Positions 1 through 5,211 of a stretch of DNA of 7,744 nt are shown piece by piece; the stretch's first letter is position 1; every line of letters begins with the position of its first letter. The notes beneath the pieces are model-generated. The model made no database searches. It saw only the letters and a program-made list of their open reading frames with translations, and had not been told where the DNA came from. This stretch comes from Clostridia bacterium (lineage in GTDB: Bacteria > Aerophobota > Aerophobia > Aerophobales > AE-B3A): NCBI GenBank assembly GCA_009618505.1, contig WJOQ01000393.1, positions 1 to 7,744 of the forward strand, written 5' to 3'. The position numbers and the translations under genes are program-made.

Positions 1-229
1 TACCTCTTTGTGGATTGAAAATAACCCTATACTCTTTTCTTTTGGTTATAGCCAAGCGTCGGGCCCACCTTAAGGTAGAGACAATATCCTCTGCTGAAGA
101 CTCCAGGTTAGTCCTGAAAAGAAAATTGCTGACAAAAGGAACAGATATGGAGACAACTGTCCCCACAATAGCCAGGACTATAATCAATTCTATTAAAGTA
201 AACCCAAATCTTTCTTTATAATCATTCAA
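1..229 (-). CDS. Type IV pilin-like protein, FimT/GspH pseudopilin type (partial, runs off left edge)
   Basis: Reading the minus strand gives a 76-codon open frame with a class III prepilin signal: a short charged leader (MNDYKERFG), then FTLIELIIVLAIVG. Glu lies at +5 after the Gly/Phe cleavage site, and a hydrophobic stretch of about 20 residues follows. A prepilin peptidase would cut after the Gly and methylate the Phe; the mature protein would sit in the inner membrane and join a pilus or type II secretion pseudopilus. The later part (LESSAEDIVSTLRWARRLAITKRK, shown only in outline here: SSAED, LRWARRLAI) fits the FimT/GspH pattern, where a long helix carries Ala-Arg-x-x-Ala-Ile. The chosen start is TTG at 229-227, because no ATG in frame lies near and the leader length is right; the ribosome site is weak. 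It overlaps the HU stub by 8 bases, so translational coupling is possible. The C-terminal domain is outside the window, so its exact role (FimT, GspH or minor pilin) is open. Confidence 0.85.
   Translation of the reverse strand, partial: MNDYKERFGFTLIELIIVLAIVGTVVSISVPFVSNFLFRTNLESSAEDIVSTLRWARRLAITKRKEYRVIFNPQRG
141..163. repeat. 23-bp sequence, copy inside the pilin gene
   Basis: This copy matches 6850-6872 with one mismatch (149 against 6858). It codes for part of the pilin transmembrane helix on the minus strand. A match this long in 7.7 kb is very unlikely by chance, though the reason for it is unclear. Confidence 0.6.
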
Positions 230-338
230 CTTCTTTTCTACCAGTTGCTGAGGTTACTGCATCAACCGTTTCCCTGAATGTTTTCTTTGCCAGTCCTGTT
301 TGATTGGATATTGCCTCTACTGACTGCGCTTTATTCAC
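222..338 (-). pseudogene. HU-family DNA-binding protein, N-terminal stub only (38 codons)
   Basis: The minus strand encodes VNKAQSVEAISNQTGLAKK, then a helix ending ETVDAV. This matches the HU/IHF N-terminus (typical pattern MNKAELVEAIAEKTGLSKK...AVDAV). HU proteins are about 90 residues and bind DNA as dimers through a beta-arm that follows this helical part. Here similarity stops near residue 30, and after TSATGRKEVE a TGA ends the frame; the core and DNA-binding arm are absent. The start is GTG at 338, preceded by AAGAGG at 350-345 with a 6-base spacer, so initiation still looks possible. A good promoter lies upstream. The stop overlaps the TTG start of the pilin gene. I infer a deletion or recombination that removed the rest of HU. 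A short leader peptide kept for coupling to the pilin gene is a less likely reading. Confidence 0.6.
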
Positions 339-383
339 TGCCTGCCTCTTGTTTTGATTAGTGATTGTGAAGAGGTAGCCTTT

Positions 384-411
384 ATTCTAACTAAAAACAA
401 AGCTGTGTCAA
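384..411 (-). promoter_or_regulatory. Sigma-70-type promoter for HU stub and pilin gene
   Basis: On the minus strand TTGACA (411-406) is followed after exactly 16 bases by TAGAAT (389-384), a perfect -35 and a 5/6 -10 element. Transcription would start near 377, giving a leader of about 40 bases that contains the AAGAGG ribosome site before the GTG start at 338. The position fits a normal HU promoter that now also serves the pilin gene. Confidence 0.6.
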
Positions 412-434
412 AGAAATCTCCACCAAAGCCCTCC

Positions 435-460
435 AACCAGATTGACAAGCGTTTAGATTT
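435..460. repeat. Imperfect direct repeat, left copy flanking radical SAM gene
   Basis: This 26-base stretch matches 1312-1337 at 23 of 26 positions in the same orientation; the first 15 bases (AACCAGATTGACAAG) are identical. The two copies lie on either side of the radical SAM gene. The left copy contributes the TTGACA of a candidate promoter for that gene; the right copy has no gene to drive in that direction. Confidence 0.55.
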
Positions 461-470
461 GGGTTAATTT
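442..470 (+). promoter_or_regulatory. Candidate promoter of radical SAM gene
   Basis: TTGACA at 442-447 is followed after 17 bases by TAATTT at 465-470, which is only a 3/6 match to the -10 consensus. Transcription would begin about 10 bases before the ATG at 488, leaving just room for the GGAAG ribosome site. The perfect -35 and spacing support it; the weak -10 and the location inside a repeat weaken it. It is back to back with the minus-strand promoter at 384-411. Confidence 0.3.
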
Positions 471-487
471 ACATCTGGAAGAATTGT

Positions 488-1288
488 ATGAAACATGAGA
501 TGTTAGCCTCCTGGAAAGCAAGTGAAACTTGGGGTTATAGGAAAATGAGGACTGTGGAAATTCAGGCAAAGAGTGTTCTCTCTAAGTCAAGAGTCTATGA
601 GTGGACCATCAACCCTTATCGCGGCTGCCAGCACGGGTGCTCCTACTGCTACGCGAGATTCATGAAACGATTCACTCATCATAAGGAGAGCTGGGGGGAC
701 TCTGTTGATGTAAAAGTCAACGCTCCGGGACTACTGGCTGAGGAAGTGAAGAAAAAGAAAGTTGGCAGAGTCTGGATAAGTGGAGTATGCGACCCATATC
801 AACCGATTGAGGAAGAATATGAGATTACCAGAAGGTGCCTTGAAGTTTTGCAAAGGAACGGATGGCCAGTCACAATCCAAACCAAGTCGCCTTTAGTCCT
901 GAGAGATCTAGACCTGCTCAAAGATTTCGGGGAAATAGAAGTTGTTTTTAGTATTGGCACTGAAGACGAGGAACTCAGGTCAATCTTCGAGCCCAAGGCT
1001 TCACGGATTGAAGAGAGGATCAATGCCCTGAAGATTTTGCATAAAGAGGGTGTTAGAACGTACGCCATGATTGCTCCCATGTTGCCGAAGGCAGAGAACC
1101 TGCCGTCCCGACTTGAGGGTAAAGTGGATTATGTCGTCATCGACAAAATGAACTATCACTATGCCGACTGGGTCTACCGAAAGTATGGCTTGGAGGGCGC
1201 GAGGACGAATGAGTTCTTTGCTCAAAAAGGCACTGAGCTAGCTCACCTTTTTAGGATGAGGGGAATTTCATGTCAGCTAGTGTTCTAG
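488..1288 (+). CDS. SPL-family radical SAM protein (COG1533, SplB-like)
   Basis: This 266-residue protein carries the radical SAM motif CxxxCxxC in RGCQHGCSYCYARF (Cys47, Cys51, Cys54), which binds a 4Fe-4S cluster and S-adenosylmethionine to make a 5'-deoxyadenosyl radical. Other family marks follow in order: DPYQPIEEEYEITR (about 102-115), TKSPLVLRDLDLL (132-144), EPKASRIEERINAL (168-181) and MIAPMLP (194-200). The family is named after spore photoproduct lyase, but most members, including short ones like this, have no known substrate; I do not call it a photoproduct lyase. Cys101 precedes DPYQP where Thr is usual. The ATG at 488 has GGAAG 6 bases upstream. Met20 (position 545) is an alternative, and residues 1-19 fall outside the conserved part. 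It stands alone, opposite in strand to everything else, and on sampled lines its GC is higher (about 47-60%) than GH127 (about 33-43%), which with the flanking repeats suggests acquisition. Confidence 0.85.
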   Translation: MKHEMLASWKASETWGYRKMRTVEIQAKSVLSKSRVYEWTINPYRGCQHGCSYCYARFMKRFTHHKESWGDSVDVKVNAPGLLAEEVKKKKVGRVWISGVCDPYQPIEEEYEITRRCLEVLQRNGWPVTIQTKSPLVLRDLDLLKDFGEIEVVFSIGTEDEELRSIFEPKASRIEERINALKILHKEGVRTYAMIAPMLPKAENLPSRLEGKVDYVVIDKMNYHYADWVYRKYGLEGARTNEFFAQKGTELAHLFRMRGISCQLVF

Positions 1289-1299
1289 AACCCAGCTGA
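1273..1299 (+). terminator. Hairpin spanning the radical SAM stop codon
   Basis: TCAGCT (1273-1278) pairs with AGCTGA (1294-1299), and the interior holds the perfect palindrome GTTCTAGAAC (1282-1291) that includes the TAG stop. No T-run follows, so it is not a classic intrinsic terminator; a 3'-end structure protecting the message is equally possible. Confidence 0.3.
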
Positions 1300-1311
1300 A
1301 CCCTTCCCCAA

Positions 1312-1337
1312 AACCAGATTGACAAGTGCTGAGATTT
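1312..1337. repeat. Imperfect direct repeat, right copy flanking radical SAM gene
   Basis: This is the second copy of the 435-460 sequence, 23 of 26 bases identical and in the same orientation, 24 bases after the radical SAM stop codon. No transposase or integrase lies between the copies. Confidence 0.55.
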
Positions 1338-1397
1338 TGCTTAGGGTTGGTATTTGTTTGAAGTTGTTGAATTACGCTCTGACTAAGGGTTTTACTA

Positions 1398-1425
1398 GCT
1401 CAAACTCATATGTTGAGTTGCGAGC
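1398..1425. terminator. Hairpin between convergent genes
   Basis: GCTC (1398-1401) plus AACTCA (1403-1408) pair with TGAGTT (1414-1419) plus GAGC (1422-1425): ten base pairs with one small internal bulge and a five-base loop. It lies between the convergent radical SAM and GH127 genes and could end or protect either transcript. No T-run follows on either strand, so termination is a guess. Confidence 0.35.
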
Positions 1426-1450
1426 ATAACATAGTGAAGACGGGGTATCT

Positions 1451-1472
1451 ATATTTCCTACTGAAATATTTT
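1451..1472. terminator. AT-rich hairpin after GH127
   Basis: ATATTTC (1451-1457) and GAAATAT (1463-1469) form a perfect 7-bp stem with a 5-base loop, 24 bases after the GH127 stop codon. Four T residues (1469-1472) close it on the plus strand. On the GH127 strand no T-run follows, and the stem is nearly all A/T, so support as a terminator is weak. Confidence 0.3.
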
Positions 1473-1493
1473 GCTGATCATACAACAGTCTGG

Positions 1494-3350
1494 TTATAGG
1501 TCTAATTTCTGTAAGCCTACAGGGATCCAGACCAGCATCTTTCCTGGCTCACGGTTAGCCCAAGCAAAGTATGGTATAGCAGTAATCGGAAAGGGTTTTG
1601 ATTTCGATTTTTGCCCCTTTTGGTAAATGTGATACAGTTTTCTTTTCCACTCAGATTTATCTCTCAGTAATCCTTTGCCTCGAAGCACTCCCATACCTCC
1701 TAGCAGATCAGGCTCAAAATGAAGAGAAAATGCTGTATCCGGGGAAAGCAGTATGTCAAAAATATCAACGCCTTGGTGGTCCGCTGCTTCGATACAGTAA
1801 GTGAGAGGTCCACGAGAAATTGCCAGTCGGCTATTGTTACTAGAATGAGGATGTGTCTCCAGGAAATCCACAGACATAGACAGATTCAACTGAACCTCAT
1901 CTCCTTGCCTCCATATGCGACTAATCGGAAGATAGGAACCTGCTCGGACAGATTTCTCAACGTACTTACCATTCACTAAAACTTCTGCCTTCTTACACCA
2001 AGCTGGTATGCGCAGAAAAAGGGTAAAGAAAATTTCTGTATCAGGAGAAACTTTTATGTTGATATCTCCACTCCAAGGATAGTTAGTAATCTGGGTTAAG
2101 ATCACCTTCCTTTCTTTGTCTATGTTAGTGGTCACCTTGCTTTCCCCATATAAGTGGACCCAAAGTCCTTCTCTGGAGATGCTGTAAAAGTAGCTTCCCA
2201 GGGAGGAAAGTAATCGTGCAATATTAGATGGGCAGCAAGCACACTTGAACCAGCTTTGCCGCCTGTAAGTTCCATCCGATTGCAAGGGGTTTTGATAGAA
2301 ATATGTCTTTCCATTCAGAGAAATTCCGGAAAGGAATCCATTGTAAAGTACTCTTTCCATAGTATCGGCATATTTTGCTTCTCCGGTTAACTGAAGCATC
2401 CGATGATTCCAAAAAATATTTCCAATCGCAGCGCAGGTCTCCGCATAGGCTCTATCATTGGGAAGCTCATAATTTTTGCCGAAAGCTTCTCCTTCATGGC
2501 GACTTCCGATTCCTCCGGTTAGGTACATTTTTTTCTCAGTCATGTTCTTCCAGAGTCCTTCTAATGTATCCATCATGGCCTTGTCCTTTGTTTCCCTGTA
2601 AACATCAGCAGCCCCACTCATAAGGTAAACAGCACGAACAGCATGGCCTACAATGTCTTTTTGCTCGATAAATGGCAGATGGTCCTGACGGTACTCATCT
2701 CTTCCGGCAAAACCTTTTCCCCGCTCATCTATAAAAAATTTGGCTGTAGTAAGGTAGCGTTTTTTTCCAGTCAGCCAGTAAAGTTTCATTAAAGCAAGTT
2801 CAATTTCTTCGTGCCCTGGGGCTCCTCTTTTTTTATCAGAACCGAATGTCTGGCAAATAAGGTCAGCAAAACGAGTCGCAACATTTAAAAAAGATATTTT
2901 CCCTGTACTAACATGGTGGGCAACGGCTGCCTCAAAAAGATGACCTGCACAATAAAGCTCGTGTTTATTCTTTAAATCAGCAAAACGTTTTCTTTTCTTT
3001 AGGATAAAGTATGTATTAAGGTATCCATCTTCTTGTTGAGCGGCAGCTATCTTTTTTATTAGGTTTTCTACCTTATTTTCCAGTTTTCTGTTAGTAGGAT
3101 GGGTTCCTAGTGAATAAGAGGCTGCTTCTAACCATTTATAAACGTCGGAATCGTTGAAAAAGAGGCCTTCAAACTCACCCTTTTTCTCGCCGGATGCCCG
3201 ACGAAAATTATCTATGCGTCCGGTCTCTTCCATCTGCTCATATTGATGGTCTAAAGCTATTTCCCTATTGACTTGGAGACAAGTTCCCCAGAAACCACCC
3301 TCTATTTGGACATTCTTCCAACAAACAGGTTGTAAATAATGTTTAGACAT
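1494..3350 (-). CDS. GH127 family beta-L-arabinofuranosidase-type glycoside hydrolase (DUF1680)
   Basis: This 618-residue protein matches family GH127, whose type enzyme, Bifidobacterium HypBA1, releases beta-L-arabinofuranose using a zinc-bound cysteine nucleophile. All key residues can be placed. Glu288 in GEAFG equals the acid/base Glu322. Glu304 and Cys306 in YAETC equal zinc ligands Glu338 and Cys340. Cys372 and Cys373 in CACCPSN equal nucleophile Cys417 and ligand Cys418. His236 in GHAVR equals His270. Spacing between the Glu288, Glu304 and His236 equivalents is the same as in HypBA1. The order is a short N-terminal beta part, an alpha/alpha barrel (about 60-390) and C-terminal beta domains. 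No signal peptide is seen, so it works in the cytoplasm on an imported substrate. The ATG at 3350 has AAAGGAG a few bases upstream. It is the last gene of the transporter operon, 21 bases after permease 2. Some GH127 members act on other sugars such as aceric acid, so the exact substrate is inferred. Confidence 0.92.
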   Translation of the reverse strand: MSKHYLQPVCWKNVQIEGGFWGTCLQVNREIALDHQYEQMEETGRIDNFRRASGEKKGEFEGLFFNDSDVYKWLEAASYSLGTHPTNRKLENKVENLIKKIAAAQQEDGYLNTYFILKKRKRFADLKNKHELYCAGHLFEAAVAHHVSTGKISFLNVATRFADLICQTFGSDKKRGAPGHEEIELALMKLYWLTGKKRYLTTAKFFIDERGKGFAGRDEYRQDHLPFIEQKDIVGHAVRAVYLMSGAADVYRETKDKAMMDTLEGLWKNMTEKKMYLTGGIGSRHEGEAFGKNYELPNDRAYAETCAAIGNIFWNHRMLQLTGEAKYADTMERVLYNGFLSGISLNGKTYFYQNPLQSDGTYRRQSWFKCACCPSNIARLLSSLGSYFYSISREGLWVHLYGESKVTTNIDKERKVILTQITNYPWSGDINIKVSPDTEIFFTLFLRIPAWCKKAEVLVNGKYVEKSVRAGSYLPISRIWRQGDEVQLNLSMSVDFLETHPHSSNNSRLAISRGPLTYCIEAADHQGVDIFDILLSPDTAFSLHFEPDLLGGMGVLRGKGLLRDKSEWKRKLYHIYQKGQKSKSKPFPITAIPYFAWANREPGKMLVWIPVGLQKLDL

Positions 3351-3371
3351 GTTTCTCTCCTTTCCAAAAAT

Positions 3372-4220
3372 CTACATTTTCAATCCTGTGAGAACAATCC
3401 CTCGGATAAAATAACGTTGAGCCATAAAGAATATAATAATCATTGGCAAAGTAACAAGCGTCGAGGCAGCCATAAGTAAATGCCATTGAGCTGAATACAT
3501 ACTCCTAAATTGTGCCAATCCTATGGCGAGGGTAAATTTATCCGGATCAGTAAGATACACCACCGGACCAAGAAGGTCATTCCACACTCCTATAAAGGTA
3601 AAGATGGCTACTACAACTAGGGCTGGTTTAGCTAAGGGAAGGATAACTGACCAATACACCCGCACAGGGCTGGCTCCATCAATATAAGCAGCTTCATCTA
3701 ACTGAAAGGGGATAGTAAGAAAAAACTGGCGCAGGAGAAATATGTTGAATATCCCTCCTCCAAACCAAGCAGGTGCTATGAGGGGAGCAAAAGTGTTAAC
3801 TCCTCTTAAATGTCTCCATAAGATGAAAGTGGGGATCAATGTCACCGCATAAGGCAGCATTAGGGAAGTTAATAATACTCCAAAGACTAAATCACGAGCA
3901 TGCCAGCGAAGACGAGCAAAGCTGAATGCAGATAAAGTAGAGGTTAACAAAACTCCTCCTTCCACTCCAGCAACGATGAGCATCGTATTGATAAAATATC
4001 GAGCAAAGGGAACGACAGTAAGAGCTTCCGGATAATTTTGCCACCTGAACGGATTCGGAATCCATTCAGGTGGAAATATAAATATTTGCCCCATTTCCAT
4101 AAAGGAACTCCGTATTAACCACACAAAAGGAATAGAGGCAATCGCGGCACCAGAGAATAGTAAGATGTAGACAAATATCTTGAATGCTCCTCTTCTCCCA
4201 AGACCCGCTTTTTTATTCAT
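3372..4220 (-). CDS. Carbohydrate ABC transporter permease 2 (CUT1, MalG-like)
   Basis: This is a 282-residue inner-membrane protein with about six transmembrane segments (roughly 13-35, 75-98, 112-132, 145-168, 196-216 and 250-270). The cytoplasmic EAA loop that docks on the ATPase is clear: DEAAYIDGASPVRVYWSVILP at about 175-195, with Glu176, Ala177, Ala178, Gly182 and the final Pro195. The short C-terminus (FIRGIVLTGLKM) is the usual MalG-type ending: most CUT1 second permeases end in G-x-x-x-G-x-x-K. The ATG at 4220 begins 5 bases after the permease 1 stop codon, with a modest AAGGA site inside the end of permease 1, so the two are translated together. It pairs with permease 1 to form the channel. 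The substrate is not readable from the permease; GH127 next to it suggests arabinofuranose-containing oligosaccharides. Confidence 0.93.
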   Translation of the reverse strand: MNKKAGLGRRGAFKIFVYILLFSGAAIASIPFVWLIRSSFMEMGQIFIFPPEWIPNPFRWQNYPEALTVVPFARYFINTMLIVAGVEGGVLLTSTLSAFSFARLRWHARDLVFGVLLTSLMLPYAVTLIPTFILWRHLRGVNTFAPLIAPAWFGGGIFNIFLLRQFFLTIPFQLDEAAYIDGASPVRVYWSVILPLAKPALVVVAIFTFIGVWNDLLGPVVYLTDPDKFTLAIGLAQFRSMYSAQWHLLMAASTLVTLPMIIIFFMAQRYFIRGIVLTGLKM

Positions 4221-4225
4221 AATAT

Positions 4226-5131
4226 CTATTTCCTTTTTTTCATCTCATAAAATACCCAATAGGAAGAGGATTTGAATACTATCAAAGTCAAACCCAGAAT
4301 TGTCAGAAATAATATCCATGCCAATGCACAGGCGTATCCCATTTTTCCATAACGAAAGGCATTTAAGTACAGATAATATACAAAGAAAAGACTAGCGTTA
4401 TTAGGACCACCATCTGTCATTACATAAGCCTGATTGAAAATCTGAAAACTTCCTATAATACCCATAACTAAGTTAAAGAAAATCACCGGCGTCATCATGG
4501 GAACAGTGATATGGCGGAATTTATCCCACCAGTTGCCACCATCGATTTCTATTGCTTCGAATAGAGAATTTGGAACACCCTGTAATCCTGCCAGAAAAAT
4601 GAGCATAGTGCCTCCCATTGCCCATATACTCATTACAATAAACGAAGGAACTACCTGGACTTCATCATATATCCACATAAGCTGAGGTAATCCAAATATG
4701 GACAGGATATGATTTAATAAGCCAAAATTAGGGTTGAAGAGCCACAGCCAGAGTACAGCGCCGGCTACGGCAGGAACTACAGAAGGAAGATAATATACAG
4801 TTCTAAAAATTGACTGCCCTTTTACCTTTTGATTTAGAAGCATAGCTACAATAAAAGCAGCTATAATTACGAGGGGGATACTCCCGAGTGCATAATAGGT
4901 AGTTACGCCCAAGGATTTCTTAAATAGATTATCCCTACCAAACAGCTGAATATAGTTACCCAACCCAATAAATTCAGGACTTCCTACGATGGGCCAACGC
5001 GCAAGGCTCAAGATAAAACTTGCAATAGTAGGACCGGCAGTCCACAGGAAGAATCCCGTTATGACTGGTAAGGCAAATAAAATTCCCCATTTTGCTTCTG
5101 TCTTAGCTTGACCGTAACGACGACGCCTCAA
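4226..5131 (-). CDS. Carbohydrate ABC transporter permease 1 (CUT1, MalF/UgpA-like), TTG start
   Basis: This is a 301-residue inner-membrane protein with about six transmembrane segments (roughly 15-43, 75-99, 113-132, 161-183, 213-233 and 266-287). Its EAA loop is at about 192-211 (EAIEIDGGNWWDKFRHITVP; Glu192, Ala193, Gly198, Pro211). The motif YVMTDGGPNNAS after the loop is typical of MalF/UgpA-type CUT1 permeases. The start is TTG at 5131: it lies 9 bases after a perfect AAGGAGGT (5148-5141), no ATG competes nearby, and a charged MRRRRYGQ N-terminus precedes the first membrane segment, as the positive-inside rule predicts. The gene follows the binding-protein gene after an 80-base gap with a strong hairpin, and runs straight into permease 2. 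A TTG start after a hairpin is a common way to make less permease than binding protein. Confidence 0.92.
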   Translation of the reverse strand: MRRRRYGQAKTEAKWGILFALPVITGFFLWTAGPTIASFILSLARWPIVGSPEFIGLGNYIQLFGRDNLFKKSLGVTTYYALGSIPLVIIAAFIVAMLLNQKVKGQSIFRTVYYLPSVVPAVAGAVLWLWLFNPNFGLLNHILSIFGLPQLMWIYDEVQVVPSFIVMSIWAMGGTMLIFLAGLQGVPNSLFEAIEIDGGNWWDKFRHITVPMMTPVIFFNLVMGIIGSFQIFNQAYVMTDGGPNNASLFFVYYLYLNAFRYGKMGYACALAWILFLTILGLTLIVFKSSSYWVFYEMKKRK

Positions 5132-5140
5132 TATAATTCC

Positions 5141-5148
5141 ACCTCCTT
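5141..5148 (-). promoter_or_regulatory. Ribosome binding site fixing the TTG start of permease 1
   Basis: AAGGAGGT on the minus strand, nine bases before TTG at 5131. It is a full anti-Shine-Dalgarno match and the main reason to accept a non-ATG start. It begins eight bases after the foot of the 5157-5190 hairpin. Confidence 0.75.
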
Positions 5149-5156
5149 CTCAACCA

Positions 5157-5190
5157 GGTCCTGACTGAGAATAAGCTCTCAGTCAGGACC
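5157..5190 (-). promoter_or_regulatory. Perfect 14-bp hairpin between binding-protein and permease genes
   Basis: GGTCCTGACTGAGA and its exact reverse complement are separated by a six-base loop (5171-5176). The element starts 21 bases after the binding-protein stop codon and ends eight bases before the permease 1 ribosome site. On the transcribed strand no T-run follows, so it is unlikely to be a full intrinsic terminator. In CUT1 operons such hairpins usually block 3' exonucleases or cause partial termination, leaving more binding-protein message than permease message. That role is inferred from position. Confidence 0.8.
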
Positions 5191-5211
5191 AAATACTTAT
5201 GTTCAGACTTA

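Noticed and set aside
15..221. Plus-strand 68-residue open frame at the left end
   Set aside because: It is antisense to the pilin gene, whose minus-strand reading has a clear prepilin signal.
799..1225. Minus-strand open frames inside the radical SAM gene
   Set aside because: They are shadows of a gene with clear family motifs; their products are serine-rich or unrecognisable and have no ribosome site.
488..1288. Calling the radical SAM gene a true spore photoproduct lyase (splB)
   Set aside because: The cluster motif is shared by the whole COG1533 family, the protein is shorter than B. subtilis SplB (about 340 residues), and no sporulation gene is near.
1380..1500. Minus-strand open frame just after GH127 reading LLYDQQNISVGNIDTPS and ending LVKPLVRA
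   Set aside because: It reads smoothly for about 37 codons but shows no purine bias at first positions, has no start with a ribosome site, and overlaps the hairpins; chance is the simpler view.
5157..5190. Hairpin as an intrinsic terminator
   Set aside because: The stem is strong but no T-run follows on the transcribed strand, and the permease genes of the same system lie directly downstream.
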